Source: a virus. From it: 42,738 nt of DNA. Below are positions 1 through 6,934 of the stretch, piece by piece (positions within the stretch are counted from its first letter, which is position 1; the number at the start of each line of letters is the position of its first letter). The stretch is from positions 1 to 42,738 of the IMG/VR virus record IMGVR_UViG_3300025646_000094; one strand, 5' to 3'. The notes beneath the pieces were generated by a model that was not told where the DNA came from, searched no databases, and saw only the letters and a program-made list of their open reading frames with translations. The position numbers and the translations under genes were made by a program.

Positions 1-12
1 TCTTCTATTCAT
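1..12 (-). CDS. 5' end of a leftward gene, cut by the window edge
   Basis: Only the first four codons lie in the window: an ATG at position 12 read leftward, giving Met-Asn-Arg-Arg. A good Shine-Dalgarno AGGAG (complement of 18-22) sits 5 nt upstream and overlaps the stop codon of the next leftward gene, the usual spacing in this operon. Product unknown. The call rests on the ribosome site and position alone. Confidence 0.5.
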
Positions 13-20
13 AATATCTC

Positions 21-386
21 CTATTTTAAGTATAATGGTCCTGTCCATTGTATTGCATAATTACCAGTTAAAACATTTCCTCTTGGAGAGTTTAATGCAG
101 GTTTATTATAACCAGCGGCTTTTAGTATATCGCCTTTTTTAAATCGACCAGAGTCTTCTTTCATTACAAAAGCAAACACACCAGTGTCCTGTACTATTTT
201 GATAAACTTTTTACCAAAACTCACTTTAGTTTTATTATCCCATTGTTCAACTTGTTCTTTAGAATAACCCTCTAATTCTTTTTTACCATAACTAGTTGAC
301 ATTTGTATATAATCATCTTTTGCGCCCTGCATCATATTAGTTATTCCTTCTTCTAAAGTGTTTGCTGTTTTTTCTACTTTAATCAT
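21..386 (-). CDS. Hypothetical protein, 121 aa, leftward operon
   Basis: A 121-residue soluble, mildly charged protein that I do not recognise. It has no signal peptide, membrane segment or known motif. The N-terminal half is rich in Lys, Glu and Gln and probably helical; the C-terminal third has several Gly and Pro residues (around 85-115) and looks more like beta structure. The start at 386 is supported by AGGAGG (complement of 393-398) 6 nt upstream. It is the third gene downstream of the leftward promoter at 863-891, so it is likely expressed early or in the middle period, unlike the late genes to its right. Function unknown. Confidence 0.75.
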   Translation of the reverse strand: MIKVEKTANTLEEGITNMMQGAKDDYIQMSTSYGKKELEGYSKEQVEQWDNKTKVSFGKKFIKIVQDTGVFAFVMKEDSGRFKKGDILKAAGYNKPALNSPRGNVLTGNYAIQWTGPLYLK

Positions 387-387
387 A

Positions 388-561
388 TTAGTCCTCCTTT
401 GATTGTAAGATTATAGTTAAGATACCTGTAAAGATACCAGTCATTGCCATTGCGCTACCAAGTAAATATTGATCTGCTTCAATCGCACCAGTGGCACCGA
501 CCATACTCATTAAAAATATAACACCAAATAATACTGACATATTTTCTCTAAATTTTTTCAT
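388..561 (-). CDS. Small membrane protein, 57 aa, two hydrophobic segments
   Basis: A 57-codon gene between two leftward genes. Its start (ATG at 561) shares one base with the stop of the upstream gene (TAATG), and GGAGG (complement of 569-573) lies 7 nt upstream. The product has a short basic N-terminus (MKKFREN), a hydrophobic stretch at about residues 8-25, a short acidic turn (IEADQ) and a second hydrophobic stretch at about 33-52. This suggests a two-pass inner-membrane hairpin. It ends Gln-Ser-Lys-Glu-Asp, and those codons carry the Shine-Dalgarno of the next gene. Role unknown; a holin-like or superinfection role is possible but nothing specific supports it. Confidence 0.7.
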   Translation of the reverse strand: MKKFRENMSVLFGVIFLMSMVGATGAIEADQYLLGSAMAMTGIFTGILTIILQSKED

Positions 562-830
562 TACGCAGCCTCCAACATTGACATTGGTACTCTGTAAATT
601 CTACCAGACAAATCAACTAAACATTTTGATTGCATAATTTTAGTAATTACACCTGGGGTCTTTTTAGTTTTTTGTACTACATTTACTTTCATACCAACTT
701 TTAAGACAGATTTAATTTTACTTTTAATCAAATCATTAATTAAATCTTTAGTAGTGTTTAACTCATCAACACTCATACTAAATAAATGATTGTTAAAGAT
801 TTTCATTTCGTCACCGATATTGTTTTTCAT
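561..830 (-). CDS. Hypothetical protein, 89 aa, possible SH3/KOW-like C-terminus
   Basis: First gene of the leftward operon. I choose the ATG at 830 because AGGAG (complement of 839-843) lies 8 nt upstream. The in-frame ATG at 854 and TTG at 860 would put the start at the predicted transcription start of the promoter at 863-891. The N-terminal half (about 1-45) looks helical. The C-terminal half is a string of short beta-like segments (KVGMKVNVV, PGVITKIM, KCLVDL, GRIYRVPMSML), which resembles a small SH3-like barrel. That fold is inferred by eye from strand spacing. Function unknown. Confidence 0.75.
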   Translation of the reverse strand: MKNNIGDEMKIFNNHLFSMSVDELNTTKDLINDLIKSKIKSVLKVGMKVNVVQKTKKTPGVITKIMQSKCLVDLSGRIYRVPMSMLEAA

Positions 831-862
831 AGTGTTTACTCCTTTGTTTTTCATATACAATT

Positions 863-891
863 ATAATATCAGGAATAAATACGATTGTCAA
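863..891 (-). promoter_or_regulatory. Sigma70-type promoter for the leftward operon
   Basis: On the minus strand, a perfect -35 hexamer TTGACA (complement of 886-891) is followed after exactly 17 nt by TATTAT (complement of 863-868), five of six matches to the -10 consensus. Transcription would start near 856, giving a leader of about 25 nt with AGGAG before the ATG at 830. It is the only site in the window that I saw with both boxes and ideal spacing, so it probably drives early or middle transcription by host polymerase. Confidence 0.75.
874..881 (+). promoter_or_regulatory. Degenerate T4-type late promoter
   Basis: AATAAATA matches the late consensus TATAAATA at seven of eight positions and lies about 30 nt upstream of the lipoprotein start at 911. 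It sits inside the spacer of the leftward sigma70-type promoter, so the two promoters would overlap face to face. Weak evidence: AT-rich sequence produces such matches by chance. Confidence 0.3.
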
Positions 892-910
892 TAGGTTAAA
901 CCAAAAAAAT

Positions 911-1132
911 ATGCATAAAAAACCCTTATTTTTAGTCATTTTTTTACTTTTTTTGTTCACGTTTTGTTCTGGTTGTGTAAAAAACCTTAAAAATTGTAAA
1001 ATTTTCCCAAAAGTTGAAGTAAAAACAAGTGAAAAAACCGAATCGAATGATAAAAAAATGAATACTGAAGAAAAAATAGTTGATTCGATTAAAAATGGAA
1101 CAACAACGGCGACAGCAAGTTGTAATTTTTAA
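911..1132 (+). CDS. Small lipoprotein, 73 aa
   Basis: Begins with a classic lipoprotein signal: Met-His-Lys-Lys, a hydrophobic core rich in Leu and Phe (about 5-18) and a lipobox-like Cys-Ser-Gly-Cys at 19-22, with Cys22 as the expected lipidated residue. Position -3 is Cys instead of the usual Leu, a small deviation. The mature part is about 50 residues, Lys/Glu-rich, and ends with a short Thr/Ala-rich tail. It is the first rightward gene after the divergent promoter region. Size and architecture would fit an outer-membrane spanin subunit, but no inner-membrane partner is visible beside it, so that is only a possibility. Confidence 0.65.
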   Translation: MHKKPLFLVIFLLFLFTFCSGCVKNLKNCKIFPKVEVKTSEKTESNDKKMNTEEKIVDSIKNGTTTATASCNF

Positions 1133-1140
1133 CATAAATA
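1133..1140 (+). promoter_or_regulatory. Near-consensus late promoter
   Basis: CATAAATA, seven of eight matches to TATAAATA, lies directly after the lipoprotein stop codon and about 20 nt before the Cys-rich gene at 1161. A purine-rich AAAAAGGA (1148-1155) provides the ribosome site between them. It could separate expression of the small-gene cluster from the lipoprotein. Confidence 0.4.
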
Positions 1141-1160
1141 TTAATAAAAAAGGAAAAATA

Positions 1161-1352
1161 ATGAAAAATTGTCAAAATTGCGGACACGATTGCCACTGTG
1201 GCAACAAATGCGAGCAACAATTGGTAAATGAGTTTGGTGAAAAATACAAAATCGAGTGTTGCGGTTACTGTAGACACGAAGAAAAAAAAGATTTTGACCC
1301 TAACGAAGTAAAATATGATGCCAGTGACTATGATTCATTTAATGGAGCTTAA
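1161..1352 (+). CDS. Cysteine-rich putative zinc-binding protein, 63 aa
   Basis: I use the ATG at 1161, preceded by AAAAAGGA, instead of the longer in-frame extension to 1080, which overlaps the lipoprotein gene and has no clear ribosome site. The N-terminal 40 residues hold eight cysteines (4, 7, 11, 13, 17, 33, 34, 37) and several histidines in the arrangement CxxC-x3-C-x-C-x3-C ... CC-x2-C, consistent with one or two structural zinc sites. The C-terminal third is acidic and rich in Asp and Tyr. It may be a small regulator or assembly factor, but neither nucleic-acid binding nor any partner can be shown from sequence. Confidence 0.65.
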   Translation: MKNCQNCGHDCHCGNKCEQQLVNEFGEKYKIECCGYCRHEEKKDFDPNEVKYDASDYDSFNGA

Positions 1353-1355
1353 AAA

Positions 1356-1562
1356 ATGGCAAAAATGCGTGAATTTTTGTTCTGGAACGATAAAGGACAA
1401 GAAGAAAAAAAAGAAAATACAAGTTTAAAGAAGGCAATCAAGTCAGTACAAGAGAATTTTAAAAATCAATTGATAGGATTTGAATATATTAGTAAAAAAG
1501 GTAAAAAGATTGTTAGTTCAATTCAATTACCTCTTGGAAGAAAAAAGAAATTAGGTAGATAA
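1356..1562 (+). CDS. Hypothetical basic protein, 68 aa
   Basis: Starts three bases after the Cys-rich gene and ends by sharing one base with the next gene (TAATG). The product is strongly basic: a Lys/Glu-rich helical segment at about 15-40, a beta-like segment (IGFEYISKKGKKIVSSIQL) at about 40-58 and a basic tail (GRKKKLGR). I do not recognise a family. With the even more basic 49-residue neighbour it forms a pair of very small cationic proteins just upstream of the spike genes. DNA or RNA binding is plausible from charge alone. Confidence 0.65.
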   Translation: MAKMREFLFWNDKGQEEKKENTSLKKAIKSVQENFKNQLIGFEYISKKGKKIVSSIQLPLGRKKKLGR

Positions 1563-1711
1563 TGGCAAAATTAGCAAAAGAATATGTTAGACACGAAAGA
1601 ATACCTAAAAAAACATCACAAGGTAATCGAAAAAATGTTAAAAAAAGTTCAATGAACAAATCTAAAAAAAGATCATACAAACCATATAGAGGACAAGGGA
1701 AACCTTGTTAA
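1562..1711 (+). CDS. Very basic micro-protein, 49 aa
   Basis: An ATG overlapping the upstream stop by one base opens a 49-codon frame ending at 1711, three bases before the PAAR gene. Almost 40 percent of residues are Lys or Arg, spread along the whole length, with Ser, Gly, Asn and Tyr between them. There are no hydrophobic segments. It is probably intrinsically disordered and nucleic-acid-binding, or a scaffold-like assembly peptide. Perfect packing between its neighbours supports it being a real gene. Function unknown. Confidence 0.6.
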   Translation: MAKLAKEYVRHERIPKKTSQGNRKNVKKSSMNKSKKRSYKPYRGQGKPC

Positions 1712-1714
1712 TAA

Positions 1715-2014
1715 ATGCCCGCAATCTGTCGAAAAGGTGATAGTTTAACCACTGGACACGTTTGTACAAGTGTAACGACTTTAGATACACCCACACAATC
1801 GACAGTTAGAGCAAATGGTATATTAATCGCAAGAGTTGGTGATCCAACAGTATCACACCCACACCCTCCAGCGCCACCTTGTCCACCACACGTGGCAAAT
1901 GTTAACATAGGTTCATCAACTGTAAGAGTTGCTGGCGCATTTGTGGCAAGAATTGGCGATAGTACCGATAGTGGGGAAATGATAAGTGGTTCTTCAAATA
2001 TCTTTTGTGGTTAG
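1715..2014 (+). CDS. PAAR-repeat spike-tip protein
   Basis: A 99-residue protein with the PAAR layout: MPAICRKGD at the start, then alternating short strands with Gly turns (GILIARVGDPTVSHPHP; VRVAGAFVARIGDSTDSG). In contractile tails and type VI secretion systems PAAR proteins form the sharp cone capping the central spike (T4 gp5.4) and coordinate a metal with His and Cys. Here a Pro/His/Cys-rich loop (about residues 48-60: SHPHPPAPPCPPH) plus C5 and C17 are candidate ligands. It lies directly before gp25 and gp6, so it belongs to the baseplate set. The assignment rests on pattern and context and is fairly secure. Confidence 0.85.
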   Translation: MPAICRKGDSLTTGHVCTSVTTLDTPTQSTVRANGILIARVGDPTVSHPHPPAPPCPPHVANVNIGSSTVRVAGAFVARIGDSTDSGEMISGSSNIFCG

Positions 2015-2016
2015 TG

Positions 2017-2024
2017 TATAAATA
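2017..2024 (+). promoter_or_regulatory. Consensus T4 late promoter before gp25
   Basis: A perfect TATAAATA. In T4 this box spans -13 to -6, so transcription would start near 2030, three bases before the gp25 ATG at 2033. No Shine-Dalgarno is visible between them, implying a nearly leaderless late transcript. Confidence 0.7.
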
Positions 2025-2032
2025 TTAGTGTT

Positions 2033-2461
2033 ATGGCAATATATGACGCTTCAAATACCAATAAAAGTAATCGTAGTGTACGAAGATTTTATAAAGATTT
2101 AGATTTAGACTTTGGTCGTAATCCGATTACTAATGATGTCAATAAAATTGAAGACGTTGATGCAGTAAAAAGAAGTGTAAAGAATTTAGTTCAAACTAAT
2201 TTTTATGAAAGACCATTTCACCCTGAATTAGGTTGTGGTGTTAGAGAATTACTTTTTGAAAACTATACACCATTAACAGGTATTTTTTTAAAAAGAAAAA
2301 TAGAAGAAGTGATTACAAATTTTGAACCAAGAGCTTCTTTGAATCAAATAACTGTAGATGATGATCCTGATAGAAATAGATTAAAAGTTTCAATTTATTT
2401 TTATGTTGTTGGTGTAGAGGATCCTGTGGTAGTAGAAACATTTTTAGAAAGATTAAGATAA
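2033..2461 (+). CDS. 25: Baseplate wedge protein gp25
   Basis: A 142-residue homologue of T4 gp25, the small wedge component conserved in contractile tails (TssE/GpW-gp25 family). The hallmark segment is present at about 59-81: ERPFHPELGCGVRELLFENY, corresponding to the T4 region around RPFDPEFGCDLSDQLFENMT. The rest is an N-terminal basic stretch, a helix preceding the motif, and a C-terminal alternating-strand region. It lies between the PAAR tip and gp6. Start: ATG after a perfect late promoter, without a ribosome site. In T4 gp25 helps connect gp6 to the sheath and triggers contraction. Confidence 0.93.
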   Translation: MAIYDASNTNKSNRSVRRFYKDLDLDFGRNPITNDVNKIEDVDAVKRSVKNLVQTNFYERPFHPELGCGVRELLFENYTPLTGIFLKRKIEEVITNFEPRASLNQITVDDDPDRNRLKVSIYFYVVGVEDPVVVETFLERLR

Positions 2462-2462
2462 G

Positions 2463-4316
2463 ATGGCATCAAATAAATTAGAAATATCAGCAGTTGACTT
2501 TGACCAAATCAAAGCAAACTTAAAAACATTTTTACAAAATCAAGTAGAGTTTCAGGATTACAATTTTGAAGGTTCTGGTTTTTCTATTTTACTTGACTTA
2601 CTTGCTTATAATACACACTACCTTGCTTACAATGCAAACGTTGTAGCAAATGAAATGTATTTGGACAGCGCTGATTTAAGAAATAGTATTGTTTCATTAG
2701 CAAAGATGTTAGGTTATACACCAACATCACCAAGAGCTCCAATTGCAAACATTGATATTCTAATTAACAATGCGTCAGGTACATCTATTACTATGGATAA
2801 AGGAACTGTGTTCAATACATCAGTAAATGGTATATCATATCAATTCATTACAAACGCTGATGCTACAATAACTCCATCAAATGGTGTTTATAGATTTTCA
2901 AATATAAATGTTTACGAAGGAAGTTCTGTCACTTACAAATATACAGTAGATAGTTCTGATCCAGATCAAAGGTTTGTAATTAACTCTGCAAGAGCAGATA
3001 CATCAACACTAAAAGTAAAAGTTCAAAATTCAATATCAGATTCAACAACTGCAACATATAATTTAGCAACAGGTTATACAGGATTAGATAACACATCAAA
3101 AGTTTATTTTATACAAGAAGTAGAAGATAATAAATTTGAAGTTTATTTTGGAGATGGTGTTATAGGAAAATCTTTAGATGACGGTAATATTGTAATTTTA
3201 GAATACATAGTAACAAATAAAACAGAAGCAAATGGAGCTTCAACATTTACATTATCAGGAAGTGTAGGTGGTTTTAGTGATGTTACTATTACAACTAATT
3301 CATCTGCTCAAGGTGGATCAGATGGTCAATCAAAAGAATCAATTAGATTTAATGCACCACTACAATACGCAAGACAAGATAGAGCAGTTACAACTTCTGA
3401 TTATGAAACACTTGTACAAGAATTATACCCTAACGCTCAATCAGTTTCAGCATGGGGTGGCGAAGATGATGAAACGCCAGTTTATGGTGTAGTAAAGATA
3501 GCGATTAAAGCAGCGTCAGGTTCTACACTTACAGACACTACAAAAGAAAGTATTAAAACACAATTACAAAAATATAATGTTGCATCTGTAAGACCAGTAA
3601 TTGTTGATCCTGAAACGACTTCTATTATCTTAACTTCAAATGTGAAGTATGATGAAAGAGCAACTACAAAAACAGCAGATACTTTAAAATCAGAAATTAC
3701 AACAGCAATAACAAATTATAATACAAGTACATTACAAAAATTTGATAGTATCTTTAGACATTCAAAAGTTACAGGTTTGATTGATGACACAGATACAAGT
3801 ATTTTATCAAACGTAACAAGTTTAAAAATTAGAAAAACTTTTACACCAACTTTAAGTGCTTCTACAAGATATGACATTTATTTTAGAAATGGTATTTACA
3901 ATCCACACGCTGGTCACAAATCTGGTACAGGTGGTGTAATTAGTACATCTGGTTTCAAAGTACCAAATGATACAAATGTGTATTACCTTGATGATGATGG
4001 AAATGGAAATATAAGAAGATACTATTTTGTAGGTTCAGTAAGAACATATGTAAACAATACTCAAGGAACTGTAAATTACGCTACAGGTCAAATCACAATC
4101 AACTCTTTAACAGTTGCGTCAGTAGAAAATATACGAGGCGCTTCATCTACTGTTATTGAAGTGACTGTTGAACCAGCGTCTTACGACATTGTTCCAGTTA
4201 GAGATCAAATTTTAGAAATAGATACAGCAAATTCAACAATCACAGTAGAGGCAGATACGTTTGTTGGTGGTTCTGCTGATGCTGGTGTAGGTTATACAAC
4301 AACATCTAATTACTAA
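2463..4316 (+). CDS. 6: Baseplate wedge protein gp6
   Basis: A 617-residue protein close to T4 gp6 in size and matching the gp6/baseplate-J family. The N-terminal 100 residues contain the typical helical signature: SGFSILLDLLAYNTHYLAYN, then ANEMYLDSADLRNSIVSLA, followed by a LGYTP turn and beta-rich domains. Around 280-330 lies a basic segment (RFNAPLQYARQDRAVTTSDY) characteristic of the J-like core. In T4 gp6 forms the ring linking wedges around the hub. It follows gp25 with a 1-nt gap and shares one base (TAATG) with the next gene. There are no Walker or enzymatic motifs. Confidence 0.92.
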   Translation: MASNKLEISAVDFDQIKANLKTFLQNQVEFQDYNFEGSGFSILLDLLAYNTHYLAYNANVVANEMYLDSADLRNSIVSLAKMLGYTPTSPRAPIANIDILINNASGTSITMDKGTVFNTSVNGISYQFITNADATITPSNGVYRFSNINVYEGSSVTYKYTVDSSDPDQRFVINSARADTSTLKVKVQNSISDSTTATYNLATGYTGLDNTSKVYFIQEVEDNKFEVYFGDGVIGKSLDDGNIVILEYIVTNKTEANGASTFTLSGSVGGFSDVTITTNSSAQGGSDGQSKESIRFNAPLQYARQDRAVTTSDYETLVQELYPNAQSVSAWGGEDDETPVYGVVKIAIKAASGSTLTDTTKESIKTQLQKYNVASVRPVIVDPETTSIILTSNVKYDERATTKTADTLKSEITTAITNYNTSTLQKFDSIFRHSKVTGLIDDTDTSILSNVTSLKIRKTFTPTLSASTRYDIYFRNGIYNPHAGHKSGTGGVISTSGFKVPNDTNVYYLDDDGNGNIRRYYFVGSVRTYVNNTQGTVNYATGQITINSLTVASVENIRGASSTVIEVTVEPASYDIVPVRDQILEIDTANSTITVEADTFVGGSADAGVGYTTTSNY

Positions 4317-6898
4317 TGGCAAAGTTCACTGATAAAATATCGAGCCTGATAAATCAACAGGCGCCAGAGTTCGTATTAGAACAACACCCTAAATTTTTAG
4401 AGTTTGTCAAAACGTATTACACGTTTATGGAATCAGCGGAGTTAGGTGTAACTTCTGTACAAACTACCGATGGTATTCAATTAGAAACAGAAACTGCTCA
4501 AGCAAATGAATTAATTTTAGATGGTTCACGTATTGATTCAGATAGAACACAACTCGATGCGGGTGATAAAATACTTTTAGAAAGTTCTGCCTTTGGTAAA
4601 TTTACAAGAGGTGAAACGATTACAGGTTCTACTTCAAACGCAACTGCAACTGTACTTGCTGAAGATTTAGACAATAATAGACTTTACATATCAGCACAAG
4701 ATAAATTTATAGATGGTGAAGAAGTTGTAGGTTCTAGTTCAAACGCAACAGCGATTATTAATAGTTACAAACCAAATCCTGTAAATAATATACAAGACTT
4801 ATTAAACTTTAGAGATCCTGACAAAGTTGTATCTAATTTTTTAACAAAGTTTAGAAATGAATTTTTAAATACATTACCTGAAAATTTAAATACAGGGGTT
4901 GATAAAAGAAAATTAATTAAAAATATTAAATCTGTTTATAGAGCAAAAGGTACAAATAGAGGACACGAATTATTTTTTAGATTACTCTTTGGTTTGGAAT
5001 CAGAAACAATTTATCCAAGAGAAAATATATTAAGAGCATCTGATGGTAAATGGGATACAAATAAAGTTTTAAGAGCAATTGCAACTGTAGGTAATACAGG
5101 TGATTTAATAGGTCGTACAATTGAAGGTGAAACATCAGGCGCAACTGCGATAGTTGAAAACGTATTTAAGTTTCAAATTGGTGCAAACGAAGTAACTTCT
5201 TTTATTTTAAATGAAGATTCAATAACTGGTACTTTTCAAATAAGTGAAGTTATAAGAGGTACAGAAACAGATGATGATGACATTTATATAAAAGCAACTA
5301 TTACAGGTATACCCTCTACAATATCAATTACAAATGACGGAAGTTTATATACTGTTGCTGATACTGTTACGGTTACGGGTGGTGGGCAAAATGCGATTGT
5401 TCAAGTTGACGCTGTAGGTCGTGGTGGTATTACAGAATTTATAATTGGATCAGGTGGTACTGGTTACGAAATTGGTGACGATATAGTTTTTACAAATACA
5501 GGTACAGGTGGAGGTTCAGCAAGAGCAAAAGTATCAGTAGTCAATGGTGGTCTAACGCAAGAAACTTCTACATCAACAACAGAAGATCATATTGTATTAG
5601 AAGATGAAACAACTAGAGGTGACTCATACACAGGAAATAAAATTGTACAAGAAAGTGGAACAGGCTCAGGAGATGTAACAGACATACGTATTATATCAAG
5701 TGGAAATAATTATCAATCATTACCATCAGTTGTTGTAGATGATACAAATGGTTCTGGTGCTGATGTATATGTGTATGGAACCGAAATAGGTAAAATATTA
5801 TCACTAAAAATTATTGAATCTGGTTCAGGTTATGAAGCCTCACCATCACCACCGACATTATCATTACCAAGTTATATTATACTTTCAAATGTTTCAGGTT
5901 CTTTTGTAACAGGTGAAACAGTAACAGGTATTGATTCAAGTTCTACATCTATCACAGCAACAGTTGTTTCATATAGTTCGGGTACAGGTGTTTTAAAAGT
6001 TTCAAGTCCAACAGGACAGTTTGCTGAAGACACAACAATTACTACAGATAGTGGTGCAAGTGGATTAGTTGAAAAAAATGATTTAAGTACAGCAACCACA
6101 ACAGTTGGCGCAGTAGTTGATACTGCTGGTACTTATATAAACCAAGATGGTCACGTTTCTGAAACATCAATGAGAATACAAGATAGTTTATATTATCAGG
6201 ACTTCTCTTATGTTATCAAAGTTGGTCGTACAATTAATGATTGGCGAGATAGTTTTAAAAAGACAATGCACACATCTGGTTTCTATTTTACGGGACAAGT
6301 TAATTTAGAAACTTCTGTATCTGCTGAAATACAAAGAACAATCGGTATTAATTCAGGTATAGATTATGAACAAGTTGCATTAATCATCAATACTTTATTC
6401 TCAACTATCTTTGGAAGAAGATTAGGAACAATAGATGATGGTACAACATTAAGAGCAAATCCAGAGTTGGGTGTTGATCCAGACTTTACAGATAGTACAA
6501 GTGAACACTTTACACCAAATACAAGAGATTTAACTTTAACAAGAAAGATGAAAATATCTTTCCCAAGTATTGCGAAAATCACAATAAGAGGTGATGAGTA
6601 CAAATATGGTTATGCTTATAGTGGACCACGTATGAAAACACTTGATATTTACAATAACCCATTTGGAACTGATAATATGTTTAGTCCAAATCACCCTAAT
6701 ATACAATCTGGTACTGTCGGAGCAGACTCTACGGTGGCCTCATATATACAAGATATGAAATTGTTAAATTGGGGAGAACATAGAATTATTGGAACAAATA
6801 GTACAATTAACGGTACAGGAGTTCAAATACAAGATTACAGTAATGATAATCTTAAAACATATTTAAGTTATCCAACTGAAATTTCGATTAGTTATTAA
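4316..6898 (+). CDS. Baseplate wedge protein, gp7 position
   Basis: An 860-residue protein beginning with a helical region (about 1-45) typical of marine T4-like phages (LINQQAPEFVLEQHPKFLEF). The same helical fold continues at about 155-250 (YRAKGTNRGHELFFRLLFGL). Inserted and downstream are beta modules of two kinds: FxxGExITGxTSxATAxV (near 95, 130, 265 and 525) and Gly-rich GTGYxxGDxIxF segments (about 335-520). The C-terminal 200 residues look globular. Its place between gp6 and gp8 is where T4 has gp7, the wedge initiator. I infer that role from synteny; recognisable similarity to T4 gp7 itself is not visible by eye. Start overlaps the gp6 stop. Confidence 0.75.
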   Translation: MAKFTDKISSLINQQAPEFVLEQHPKFLEFVKTYYTFMESAELGVTSVQTTDGIQLETETAQANELILDGSRIDSDRTQLDAGDKILLESSAFGKFTRGETITGSTSNATATVLAEDLDNNRLYISAQDKFIDGEEVVGSSSNATAIINSYKPNPVNNIQDLLNFRDPDKVVSNFLTKFRNEFLNTLPENLNTGVDKRKLIKNIKSVYRAKGTNRGHELFFRLLFGLESETIYPRENILRASDGKWDTNKVLRAIATVGNTGDLIGRTIEGETSGATAIVENVFKFQIGANEVTSFILNEDSITGTFQISEVIRGTETDDDDIYIKATITGIPSTISITNDGSLYTVADTVTVTGGGQNAIVQVDAVGRGGITEFIIGSGGTGYEIGDDIVFTNTGTGGGSARAKVSVVNGGLTQETSTSTTEDHIVLEDETTRGDSYTGNKIVQESGTGSGDVTDIRIISSGNNYQSLPSVVVDDTNGSGADVYVYGTEIGKILSLKIIESGSGYEASPSPPTLSLPSYIILSNVSGSFVTGETVTGIDSSSTSITATVVSYSSGTGVLKVSSPTGQFAEDTTITTDSGASGLVEKNDLSTATTTVGAVVDTAGTYINQDGHVSETSMRIQDSLYYQDFSYVIKVGRTINDWRDSFKKTMHTSGFYFTGQVNLETSVSAEIQRTIGINSGIDYEQVALIINTLFSTIFGRRLGTIDDGTTLRANPELGVDPDFTDSTSEHFTPNTRDLTLTRKMKISFPSIAKITIRGDEYKYGYAYSGPRMKTLDIYNNPFGTDNMFSPNHPNIQSGTVGADSTVASYIQDMKLLNWGEHRIIGTNSTINGTGVQIQDYSNDNLKTYLSYPTEISISY

Positions 6899-6905
6899 AA
6901 AGATG

Positions 6906-6913
6906 TATAAATA
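6906..6913 (+). promoter_or_regulatory. Consensus T4 late promoter before gp8
   Basis: Perfect TATAAATA shortly after the stop of the gp7-position gene. Predicted start near 6919, giving a short leader that carries AAGAGGA (6924-6930) 4 nt before the gp8 ATG. A standard late promoter plus ribosome site. Confidence 0.75.
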
Positions 6914-6934
6914 TAATTAAGTTAAGAGGAAAAT

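Noticed and set aside
944-1135. Leftward frame opposite the lipoprotein gene
   Set aside because: Phe/Ile-rich translation of an A-rich gene, no ribosome site; the rightward frame has a proper lipoprotein signal.
1708-1908. Leftward frame opposite the PAAR gene
   Set aside because: The rightward frame shows clear PAAR features and good packing with neighbours; the opposite frame has no family features.
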